Source: Mycolicibacterium parafortuitum
GTDB taxonomy: Bacteria; Actinomycetota; Actinomycetes; Mycobacteriales; Mycobacteriaceae
Assembly: GCF_002086815.1 (NCBI RefSeq)
Contig: NZ_MVID01000001.1
Span: 124,001-188,000 of the forward strand
Reading direction: 5' to 3'
Length of the DNA: 64,000 nt
The notes beneath the pieces are model-generated. The model was given only the letters and a program-made list of their open reading frames with translations. It did not search any database and was not told the DNA's origin. Shown here piece by piece: positions 9,183 through 16,199 of this stretch (position 1 is the first letter of the stretch; each line of letters opens with the position of its first letter). A program made the translations under genes and the position numbers.

Positions 9183-9199
9183 ATGTCAGTGACTGCCAT
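9183..9199. promoter_or_regulatory. TetR-type operator, imperfect copy
   Basis: ATGTCAG-TGA-CTGCCAT: same design as the perfect palindrome 31 bases away, with one mismatch. It lies between the SDR ribosome-binding site and the perfect copy. Spacing of 31 bases (about three helical turns) would put two dimers on the same DNA face. Confidence 0.6.
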
Positions 9200-9213
9200 C
9201 GGAGGTAACGCTG

Positions 9214-9230
9214 ATGTCAGTCGCTGACAT
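9214..9230. promoter_or_regulatory. TetR-type operator, perfect palindrome
   Basis: ATGTCAG-TCG-CTGACAT is a perfect 7-bp inverted repeat with a 3-bp centre, in the gap between the SDR (start 9168) and the TetR gene (start 9249). Size and placement are typical of a TetR dimer site for autoregulation and divergent control. Confidence 0.7.
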
Positions 9231-9248
9231 TCCCGTTACGATCAGCCG

Positions 9249-9836
9249 ATGAGCCGGTGGCAGCCGAATGCGCGGGAGCGCCTGGAAGAAGCGGCGCTGC
9301 AGCTGTACGCCGAACGGGGCTTCGACGACACGACGGTCGACGACATCGCCCGGCGCGCGGGACTCACCGAGCGGACCTTCTTCCGGTACTTCGCGGACAA
9401 GAGAGAGGTGCTGTTCTCCGGGCAGGGCGAGTTCGTCGACACGATCACGACCGCCCTCGACGCGGCGCTCGCGCAGGGATCCGGGGTGAATCCGCTCGAC
9501 GCCGTCGCCGCGGGGTTCGCCGCGCTCGGACCGTTCTTCGACCAGCGGGCAGACCGCGCCCGGCAGCGCCAGCGCGTCATCGACGCGACGCCCGCGCTGC
9601 GCGAACGTGAACTCGGCAAGCTCGCGACCACCTCCGATGCGCTCGCACAGGCCCTGCGTGCCCACGGCGTGGAACCGGTGACCGCGCGGCTGACCGCCGA
9701 GGCCGGGCTCGCGGTGTTCAAGGTCGCTTTCCGCACCTGGGTGGCCCGCACCGACGGCGCGGGTTTCGGGGACACGCTGCGCGACGCGTTCGCCGAGCTG
9801 AAAGCCCTGTCCCGGTCGTCCACCGCGGTGAGCTGA
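9249..9836 (+). CDS. TetR family transcriptional regulator
   Basis: A 195-residue regulator with an N-terminal helix-turn-helix (about residues 8-55: ALQLYAERGFDDTTVDDIAR, then AGLTERTFFRYFADKREVLF) and a helical C-terminal ligand domain. TetR proteins are mostly repressors released by a small hydrophobic ligand. The gene is divergent from the SDR at 9168 and shares an 80-base region with two ATGTCAG palindromes. I infer that it represses the SDR and itself. Confidence 0.9.
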   Translation: MSRWQPNARERLEEAALQLYAERGFDDTTVDDIARRAGLTERTFFRYFADKREVLFSGQGEFVDTITTALDAALAQGSGVNPLDAVAAGFAALGPFFDQRADRARQRQRVIDATPALRERELGKLATTSDALAQALRAHGVEPVTARLTAEAGLAVFKVAFRTWVARTDGAGFGDTLRDAFAELKALSRSSTAVS

Positions 9837-9877
9837 TCATAGGTATCGACCTGCCCGGATCGGGGTATCTGCGCGGC

Positions 9878-11248
9878 ATGCCCGTAGATGCCGCCCCCTC
9901 GACGTCCGCGCCGACGAAACTGGCGCGGCGGATCACCGGCCCGCTGCTGTTCCTGTTCATCCTCGGCGACGTCCTCGGCGCTGGGGTGTACGCACTGATG
10001 GGCGAGTTGTCCGCCGAGACCGGCGGGGTGCTGTGGGCGCCGCTGCTGGTGGCCCTGCTGCTCGCCTTGCTCACGGCGGGCTCCTACGCCGAGCTCGTGA
10101 CGAAGTATCCGCGCGCCGGCGGCGCGGCCGTCTTCGCCGAGCGCGCGTTCGGCAAGCCGGTGATCTCGTTCCTGGTCGGGTTCAGCATGCTCGCCGCGGG
10201 CGTGACGAGCGCCGCCGGTCTGGCGCTGGCCTTTTCGGGTGATTACCTCGCGACGTTCATCGACGTGCCGACCACGGTCGCCGCGCTGGTGTTCCTGGCG
10301 CTGGTGGCGTGCCTGAACGCGCGCGGGATCAGCGAGTCGCTGAAGACGAACGTCGTGATGACCGCGATCGAGCTGTCGGGTCTGATTCTTGTGGTGGCCG
10401 TCGTCGCGGTGATGATGGGCCGCGGCGATGGTGACGTCGGGCGTGTCACCGAGTTCCCGGACGGCACCGCACCGGGCCTGGCGATCCTCGCCGGCGCGAT
10501 CCTGGCGTACTACTCGTTCGTCGGCTTCGAGACCTCGGCCAACGTGGTCGAGGAGATCAAGGATCCGCGCCGGGTGTACCCGAGCGCGCTGTTCGGGGCG
10601 CTGATCACCGCAGGCGTGGTGTACGCGCTGGTCGGTCTGGCGAGTGCGATCGCGCTGCCCACCGAGGAACTGTCGCAGTCCTCGGGGCCGCTGCTCGACG
10701 TGGTCGCCGCGTCCGGGGTGGGTGTGCCCGACTGGCTGTTCAGCCTCGTCGCGCTGATCGCGGTCGCCAACGGCGCACTGCTGACGATGATCATGTCGAG
10801 CCGGCTCACGTTCGGGATGTCCGAACAGGGGTTGCTGCCCGGCGTTTTCGCGCGGGTCCTGCCCAAGCGCCGCACCCCGTGGGTGGCGATCCTGGCCACC
10901 ACCGCGGTCGCGATGGTGCTCACCTTGGTCGGCGACCTGTCGATGCTCGCCGAAACCGTGGTGCTGCTGCTGTTGTTCGTGTTCCTGTCGGCGAACGTGT
11001 CGGTGCTGGTGCTGCGCCGGGACCGGGTCGACCACGACCACTTCCAGGTGTGGACGTTCGTGCCGGTGCTCGGCATCGCCTCCTGCGTGCTGTTGCTGAC
11101 GCAGCAGAGCGCGCAGGTGTGGCTGCTGGCCGGTGCGCTGCTCGCCGTCGGGGTGGTGCTCTACCTGCTCGCGAGGCGATTCGGCCCCGAAACCGCCGAA
11201 ACCGCCGAGGACACCGAGGATTCGGTCGGGGCGAACACCTCCGAGTAG
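9878..11248 (+). CDS. APC-family amino acid permease
   Basis: A 456-residue integral membrane protein with about twelve hydrophobic segments. The first carries the substrate-binding loop G-D-V-L-G-A-G-V-Y near residue 30, the APC counterpart of G-x-G-I/V. The segment near residue 220 reads YYSFVGFETSANVVEEIKDP, the family's F-x-G-F-E/D signature. It probably takes up an amino acid or polyamine by proton symport. The start ATG 9878 is 41 bases after the TetR gene, so read-through is possible. Its hydrophilic C-terminus is acidic (AETAEDTED). Confidence 0.85.
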   Translation: MPVDAAPSTSAPTKLARRITGPLLFLFILGDVLGAGVYALMGELSAETGGVLWAPLLVALLLALLTAGSYAELVTKYPRAGGAAVFAERAFGKPVISFLVGFSMLAAGVTSAAGLALAFSGDYLATFIDVPTTVAALVFLALVACLNARGISESLKTNVVMTAIELSGLILVVAVVAVMMGRGDGDVGRVTEFPDGTAPGLAILAGAILAYYSFVGFETSANVVEEIKDPRRVYPSALFGALITAGVVYALVGLASAIALPTEELSQSSGPLLDVVAASGVGVPDWLFSLVALIAVANGALLTMIMSSRLTFGMSEQGLLPGVFARVLPKRRTPWVAILATTAVAMVLTLVGDLSMLAETVVLLLLFVFLSANVSVLVLRRDRVDHDHFQVWTFVPVLGIASCVLLLTQQSAQVWLLAGALLAVGVVLYLLARRFGPETAETAEDTEDSVGANTSE

Positions 11249-11263
11249 CCGCGCGCCGAGTCG

Positions 11264-12124
11264 TCACCTCTTGGTGGCGGTCACCAACAGGTACTCGGCG
11301 TGGTAGGCGGTCCGGCCCGGCTGCGGGGACTCGTCGGTCTGCTCCAGGAAGGCCAGGAAGTCACGGTCCAGCGCGGCCACCCGATCCGGGTCCTCGGCGT
11401 TGAACCGGTAGGCCGCGATGGTGGGTCCGTAGTTGGTCTTCCAGAACTCGCGGAACTCCAGCGGAGTCGCGCACACGTCGAAGGTGACGGTCTGACGGCT
11501 CATCGTCAGCCCGCTGACCCTGTCGCCGAACAACTCTCGCACGTGCTCCTCGCTGCCCCACAGCGGCGCGGGTGAGGCCCCCGGCGGTGGCGGGGGAGCG
11601 TAGGGCTTCATCGTCGCGAACAGCCGGCCGATGAATCCCTCCGGCGTCCAGTTGATCATCCCGATCGTCCCGCCGGGCCGGGTCACACGCACGATCTCGT
11701 CGGCGGCGGCCCGGTGGTGCGGGGCGAACATCGCGCCGACGCACGACATGGTGACGTCGAATTCGCCGTCCCCGAAGGGCATCGCCTCGGCGTCGGCCTC
11801 CACCCACGTCACGTCCACACCGCGCCGGGCGGCGCTCGACCGCCCGGCGTCGAACAGTTCCGGGGTCAGGTCGCCGGCGATGACGGTCGCGCCCGCGGCG
11901 GCAGCCGGGATCGCCGCGTTGCCCGTGCCCGCCGCGACGTCGAGGACGCGGTGCCCCGGCTGGATCCCGCACGCATCGACCAGGCGCGGTCCCAGCTCGG
12001 GAATCAGGTCCGCGGCCACCGCCGCGTAGTCGCCCGACGCCCACAGCGCCCGGTGTTTGGCCTTGAGCAGGCGGTCGGCGTCCGCGGCGGTCTTCGCAGA
12101 GGTCGCGGTCTTTGCAGAGATCAT
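11264..12124 (-). CDS. Class I SAM-dependent methyltransferase
   Basis: A 286-residue methyltransferase. Motif I reads VLDVAAGTGNAA, followed by ADAEAMPFGDGEFDVTMS, which fits motifs II/III of the UbiE/Methyltransf_11 group. The acceptor is unknown. I chose ATG 12124 because AGGGAA precedes it by five bases; the frame can be opened at a TTG at 12160 that has no ribosome-binding site. It converges on the APC permease (15-base gap) and lies downstream of the LAL regulator on the same strand. GTATC-N7-GATAC at 12186-12202, upstream of the start, may be a control site. Confidence 0.8.
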   Translation of the reverse strand: MISAKTATSAKTAADADRLLKAKHRALWASGDYAAVAADLIPELGPRLVDACGIQPGHRVLDVAAGTGNAAIPAAAAGATVIAGDLTPELFDAGRSSAARRGVDVTWVEADAEAMPFGDGEFDVTMSCVGAMFAPHHRAAADEIVRVTRPGGTIGMINWTPEGFIGRLFATMKPYAPPPPPGASPAPLWGSEEHVRELFGDRVSGLTMSRQTVTFDVCATPLEFREFWKTNYGPTIAAYRFNAEDPDRVAALDRDFLAFLEQTDESPQPGRTAYHAEYLLVTATKR

Positions 12125-12185
12125 GTCGTTCCCTGTCGGTTCGTTGAGGTGGTACCGCAACGATGACCGTCGGCGGGTGCGCGGC

Positions 12186-12202
12186 GTATCGGTAGTGGAT
12201 AC
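12186..12202. promoter_or_regulatory. Short inverted repeat upstream of the methyltransferase
   Basis: GTATC-N7-GATAC, about 60 bases before the methyltransferase start and just beyond the stop of the LAL regulator. It is only 5 bp per arm, so chance is possible. Confidence 0.25.
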
Positions 12203-12217
12203 CTATTTTCGGCACCC

Positions 12218-14812
12218 TCAGGACAGGATCCCGACCTCCCTGGCGCGGCGCACGGCATCGCGACGCCTGCTGACGTCGAGCTTGGTGAGGATCGCCGACA
12301 CGTGATGGTCGACGGTCTTGACCGACAGGAAAAGCCGCTCGGCCAGTTCGGCGTTGGTCAGGCCGTCCCCGATCAGGCGCAGCACCTCCACCTGCCGGGT
12401 GGTCAGCCCGGCGGGATTGGCCAGCGTGGACGCACGCCGCGGCCCCGGTACCGTCGACGCCCCGTTCGCGCGCAGGTCGGCACGGACTTTCCCCGCGACG
12501 GCGTCGGCGCCGAGGCGGTCCAGGATGTCGAGGGCACGCCGTACCGCGTCGGGCTCACCCGAGTCGGCCAGCGCCAGCGCCGCGTCGTACGGCGTCGACA
12601 GTCGGTGGAACGCCGCGGCGGCATCGTCGAATCGGCCCCGCAGCAGCACGGCATACGGCTCGGCGACCTCGGCCGGATCCAGATCGGGTGTCAGGTCAAT
12701 GCGGCCCAGCCACATCCCCAGCTCGCCGCGCGCCCACTCCAGCCCTGCCGCCGGCGCGGTGCGCAGCAGCGGCAGACACGTCTGCACGCGCGGGTCCGGC
12801 CGACCGGTCAGCCAGGAGCGCTCGACGATGGCCGATCCCGCGGGCAGCATCCGGACGAGTTCGCCGTAGCGGCATGCCAATTCCCATGCCTCGTCGATGA
12901 AGCCGGCATCCTCGCCGTCACGCCGCAGCGCGACCAGGCCGCGGATCAGCAGCGGCCAGGTGCGTGCCAGCGGTGCACTCGGGTTCTCCAGCACCGACGC
13001 GGCGTCGGCGAGCGCGTCGTCCCAGTCGCCGATGAGCAGGTTCATCCGGCTGCGTGAGCCGAGTTGCACCATCCGGCAGATCGGAAGATCGTGTTCGATC
13101 ATCAGCGGGATGCTGGCGTCCAGCAGCGCCGCCGCCGCGGGCAGTCGGCGCTGCTCCACATCGAGGTAGGTGAGGTTCGTGTAGCCGCCCGAATAGGTTT
13201 CGTCGATGTGCCGCGGTCCCGATGCCAGTTCCGACAGCAGGTCGTCGCGGACCGCGGTGCTGCCGGACAGGATGTCGCAGTAGTAACCGACGAGCCGTAG
13301 CCGCACCGCCAGGTGGGGATCGCCTGCGTCGGTGGCGATCTGGCGCACCCGGGTGAGCGTCGCGGCGGCGGTGTCGAGACGGCTGGACTGGATAGCGAGG
13401 AACGCCTGCATCGCCAACGCGTGGCCCAGTCGGCTGAGATGGCCCGGATAGTGTTGCGCCGCTTCGGTGTCCAGTGCCGCGATCGCGGCGGCGACGTGCT
13501 CGTCGGCTTGGGCCCGATTGCCGTTGTACCACTCGTAGACGGCCAGGGCGTGGTGGTCGGCGCTGACGGCCACCGGATCCGCGAGATCCTGCCGGATCCG
13601 CATCGCCCGCCGGCACGCGCCGATCGCGTCGTCGAGGCGGTCGGTCAGGTAGTACTCGTCGGCCAGGTGCTCGAGCAGTTCGGCTTCCTCTGCGGCATCG
13701 AGCAGGCCGCCGCGGTCCAACGCGATCTCGAAGAACTCACATGCCTGCGTGTGCGCTCCCGACCGCGCGGCCGCGCGACCGGCATCGGTCGAGGCCGCCG
13801 TGATGAGCGCCTTGTCGCCGCCGCCGAGCGCGTGGTGGGTCAACACCGCCGGGTCCAGATCGGTGGCGGCGCGATGCGCTTCGAGGAATCGGCGGTGCAG
13901 CCCGGGCTCGGCGCCCGGCGGGATCACCCCGGCGATCGCGCGCCTGCACAGGTCGTGGCGGAAGGCGACCCCGCGGGTGTCCCGGCGGATCAGCTTGGCC
14001 TGATGCAGGGTGCGCAGCGCCGGCAGACTCACTCCCAGCGGGGCCAACAGGTTGTCGCCGATGGCGCCGGGTGCACAGCTCAGCAGGTGCAGTAGATCCC
14101 ACGCCCCGGCGTCCAGCTCGGCGGTACGCGCCAGGATGGCGTCGCGCACCGTCGCGGGCAGGTCCGTGCCGTGGTGGTCGAGCATCTCGCAGACGAAGAA
14201 CGCGTTGCCGCCGGTCACCTCGTGCAGCCGGTGCGGGTCGACGTCGCGGTCACCGATCAGGGTCGCGATCGCCTCCAGGCTCAGCGGGGGCAGCGTCAGC
14301 AGCTGAGCGTGGGGGGATCGTGCGATGTCGCCCAACAGGGCGCGGAGCGGATGCGTGACGCTGACTTCGTCCTCGCGCATGATCCCGACGGCCAGCAGGT
14401 GCGACTGGCGGGCACGCCGTACCAGGAACCGAAACAGGTCGATGGTGCCCTGATCGGCCCAGTGCAGATCGTCGAGGACGAGGACCGTCGGTCGGTCCCG
14501 CAGGTCGGCGAACACCGACACGAAGATGTCGTGGGGCTGCCCGCCGGCGCTCAGGTGTCGCCGCGTCCGGTCGCCGAACCTGCCTGCCAGGTCGTGCAGC
14601 GGGCCGAGAGGCCGTGGCGTGGACAGCGGATCGCATGCGCCCCACAACACCGCGGTGTCGTCGGGCAGGTCGGCGACGAACGACTCGACGAACGATGTCT
14701 TGCCGGCCCCGGACTCGCCGCACACCAGCACCGCTCCACCCCGGCCGGCGCGCGCCTCGGTTGCCGGCACCGCGAGGGTGCTCAGCTCGTGGTCGCGCCC
14801 GGTGAGCGTCAC
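12218..14812 (-). CDS. LAL-type LuxR regulator (AAA ATPase + HTH)
   Basis: An 864-residue large ATP-binding LuxR regulator. It begins with LTGRDHEL and has a Walker A GESGAGKTS at about residue 32 and a Walker B-like VLVLDDLHWAD. A long helical TPR-like middle follows, and the final 60 residues form a LuxR helix-turn-helix (LTTRQVEVLRLIGDGLTNAELA, SVKTVDHHVSAILTKL). Such proteins are usually ATP-dependent activators responding to a sugar or lipid signal. The frame continues to a GTG at 14932, but that stretch lies antisense to the DUF4242 remnant. GTG 14812 sits six bases after TACGAT, a plausible leaderless promoter. A palindrome at 14832 covers the -35 area. Confidence 0.85.
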   Translation of the reverse strand: MTLTGRDHELSTLAVPATEARAGRGGAVLVCGESGAGKTSFVESFVADLPDDTAVLWGACDPLSTPRPLGPLHDLAGRFGDRTRRHLSAGGQPHDIFVSVFADLRDRPTVLVLDDLHWADQGTIDLFRFLVRRARQSHLLAVGIMREDEVSVTHPLRALLGDIARSPHAQLLTLPPLSLEAIATLIGDRDVDPHRLHEVTGGNAFFVCEMLDHHGTDLPATVRDAILARTAELDAGAWDLLHLLSCAPGAIGDNLLAPLGVSLPALRTLHQAKLIRRDTRGVAFRHDLCRRAIAGVIPPGAEPGLHRRFLEAHRAATDLDPAVLTHHALGGGDKALITAASTDAGRAAARSGAHTQACEFFEIALDRGGLLDAAEEAELLEHLADEYYLTDRLDDAIGACRRAMRIRQDLADPVAVSADHHALAVYEWYNGNRAQADEHVAAAIAALDTEAAQHYPGHLSRLGHALAMQAFLAIQSSRLDTAAATLTRVRQIATDAGDPHLAVRLRLVGYYCDILSGSTAVRDDLLSELASGPRHIDETYSGGYTNLTYLDVEQRRLPAAAALLDASIPLMIEHDLPICRMVQLGSRSRMNLLIGDWDDALADAASVLENPSAPLARTWPLLIRGLVALRRDGEDAGFIDEAWELACRYGELVRMLPAGSAIVERSWLTGRPDPRVQTCLPLLRTAPAAGLEWARGELGMWLGRIDLTPDLDPAEVAEPYAVLLRGRFDDAAAAFHRLSTPYDAALALADSGEPDAVRRALDILDRLGADAVAGKVRADLRANGASTVPGPRRASTLANPAGLTTRQVEVLRLIGDGLTNAELAERLFLSVKTVDHHVSAILTKLDVSRRRDAVRRAREVGILS

Positions 14813-14818
14813 CGCCGA

Positions 14819-14824
14819 ATCGTA
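14819..14824 (-). promoter_or_regulatory. Candidate leaderless -10 box for the LAL regulator
   Basis: On the minus strand TACGAT is followed by six bases and then GTG at 14812. This geometry is typical of leaderless mycobacterial transcripts. No good -35 is visible; the 14-bp palindrome occupies that area. Confidence 0.45.
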
Positions 14825-14831
14825 TCCCCGC

Positions 14832-14845
14832 GTGAGGGCCCTCAC
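14832..14845. promoter_or_regulatory. Perfect 14-bp palindrome in the LAL promoter
   Basis: GTGAGGGCCCTCAC is fully self-complementary and lies just upstream of the proposed LAL -10 box and of the divergent DUF4242 remnant. It could be an operator for either direction. No known motif is matched. Confidence 0.45.
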
Positions 14846-15111
14846 CAGCGGAAATGGGAGTTCTGCGCGTCCGGGCTGACCGAGGCCCAGCTCGCCGAGA
14901 TCGCCGAAAGTCGATTGCGTCAATGGAATCACTCGGCGTGCCCTACCGCTGGATCACCAGCTATGTCACCGGCGACAAGGTGTACTGCGTGCACGAGGCC
15001 GACGACGACGACGCGATCCGCGAACACTCCCGGCGCGGGGGCTTCCCGGCTACCGTCGTGTCGGTCGTCGCCAACGAGTTCGGGCCGCACACCGCGGGCC
15101 TGCGCGTGTGA
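14846..15111 (+). pseudogene. DUF4242-type gene broken by a frameshift
   Basis: Two reading frames together give one DUF4242 (nickel-binding/ferredoxin-like fold) protein. From about 14846 to 14920 one frame reads KWEFCASGLTEAQLAEIAE, the family's N-terminal helix. From about 14923 another frame reads MESLGVPYRWITSYVTGD, then KVYCVHEA and HSRRGGFPAT, the conserved second half, ending at 15111. No start codon is visible for the first frame. The C-terminal part could still be translated from ATG 14923 or ATG 14854, giving a truncated product. Either a genuine single-base indel or a sequencing error near 14915-14925 would explain this. It is divergent from the LAL regulator. Confidence 0.55.
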
Positions 15112-15150
15112 TCCGGTTTGTACGGCCCTGTCAGGTGGAATAATGCGGAA

Positions 15151-15819
15151 ATGCCGCACACTGACCGGGCACCGGGACCCGAGTTGGCCACACTGCTCCG
15201 GTCGAATGGCAACCTCCGCGTCGGAACCTTCCGCTTCTGGTTCGTCGGGCAGCGGTGGGAATGGTCGGACGAGGTCGCGCGCATGCACGGCTACGAACCG
15301 GGCAACGTCACCCCGACCACCGAGCTGCTCCTCGCCCACAAGCACCCCGAGGATCGGCGCCACGTCCAGGAGCTCCTCGATCAGGCGTTGCACTCCGGCG
15401 GTTCGTTCTCCAGCAGGCACCGCTTCCTCGACACCGCCGGGCGCGAGCACACCGTCCTCGTCGTCGCCGACCGGATGGAAGACGACAGCGGCGCCGTGGT
15501 GGGGACGGAGGGCTATTACGTCGAGCTGACCGACACGCTCGACGAGGCCCGCCGCGACGTGCTCAACCAGACGCTTCCCGATCTGTTCGCCGCGCGGGCC
15601 GCGATCGAACAGGCCAAGGGCGCACTGATGCTCGTGTACGGCATCGAGGCGGATCAGGCGTTCGAGCTATTGCAGTGGCGCTCGCAGCAGACCAACACCA
15701 AGCTGCGCACGCTGGCCGAGCGGATCGTCGCGGACTTCCACACCGTGCAGGCGCCGCGCGGAGATCTGCGCCGGCAGTTCGACCATCTGCTGCTGACCGC
15801 TCATCAGCGCGCCCGGTGA
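15151..15819 (+). CDS. PAS-ANTAR RNA-binding antiterminator
   Basis: A 222-residue two-domain protein. A PAS fold (about residues 20-140, with RVGTFRFWFVGQRWEWSDEV, then RMHGYEP and KHPEDRR) is followed by an ANTAR domain (about 145-205, with IEQAKGALMLVYGIEADQAF and RSQQTNTKLRTLAERIV). ANTAR domains bind tandem RNA hairpins and prevent termination. The PAS part would sense a ligand or partner. ATG 15151 is preceded by GTGGAA; a TTG at 15118 is less likely. It opens a plus-strand group with STAS, the giant kinase/phosphatase and a second STAS, so it likely works in the same stress-signalling network. Confidence 0.85.
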   Translation: MPHTDRAPGPELATLLRSNGNLRVGTFRFWFVGQRWEWSDEVARMHGYEPGNVTPTTELLLAHKHPEDRRHVQELLDQALHSGGSFSSRHRFLDTAGREHTVLVVADRMEDDSGAVVGTEGYYVELTDTLDEARRDVLNQTLPDLFAARAAIEQAKGALMLVYGIEADQAFELLQWRSQQTNTKLRTLAERIVADFHTVQAPRGDLRRQFDHLLLTAHQRAR

Positions 15820-15833
15820 CGGCCCCGGAACGC

Positions 15834-16199
15834 ATGGGACTCTTGGACATCGAGCAGGACGTTCGCGACGCCGCCGTCGTCGTGTGCGCCCACGGGGAAG
15901 TCGACACCAGCACCGCCGACGCGCTCACCGGCGCGCTGGAGAACGCGGTGGTCGAGGCGGCCGCGCACCCGGCCAGACTCGTCGTACTCGATCTGAACGG
16001 CATCGTCTACTTCGGCAGTGCGGGGCTCAACGCGCTGCTCACGTGCTGTGAGCTCGGCGACGCCAAGGGCGTCGCGGTGCGCTTGGTGGCCACGACCCCC
16101 GAGGTGCTGCGGCCGATCGAGGTCACCCGGCTGGACTCGGTGCTGCGGCCCTATCCGAGCCTGGACGACGCCGTCGCGGCCCCGGAAGAGCGGCGGTGA
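15834..16199 (+). CDS. STAS-domain anti-sigma factor antagonist
   Basis: A 121-residue single STAS domain (SpoIIAA/RsbV type). VVCAHGEVDTSTADAL is the first-strand region and LDLNGIVYFGSAGLNALL holds the phospho-acceptor serine in the G-S-A-G loop. In partner switching, the unphosphorylated protein binds an anti-sigma kinase and frees a sigma factor. The start is ATG 15834 after GGAA; GTG 15816, overlapping the upstream stop, is possible. Its stop overlaps the next start by four bases, showing translational coupling with the giant kinase/phosphatase, which carries both the phosphatase and the anti-sigma kinase domain. Confidence 0.85.
   Translation: MGLLDIEQDVRDAAVVVCAHGEVDTSTADALTGALENAVVEAAAHPARLVVLDLNGIVYFGSAGLNALLTCCELGDAKGVAVRLVATTPEVLRPIEVTRLDSVLRPYPSLDDAVAAPEERR

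Noticed and set aside
14813..14932. Extended N-terminus for the LAL regulator from GTG 14932
   Set aside because: The extra 40 residues do not resemble the family, lie antisense to the DUF4242 remnant, and the leaderless promoter fits GTG 14812 better.
14171..15529. A 452-codon plus-strand frame across the LAL regulator start
   Set aside because: Most of it is antisense to the LAL gene. Only a short stretch near 14850-14920 is meaningful, as the first half of the broken DUF4242 gene.
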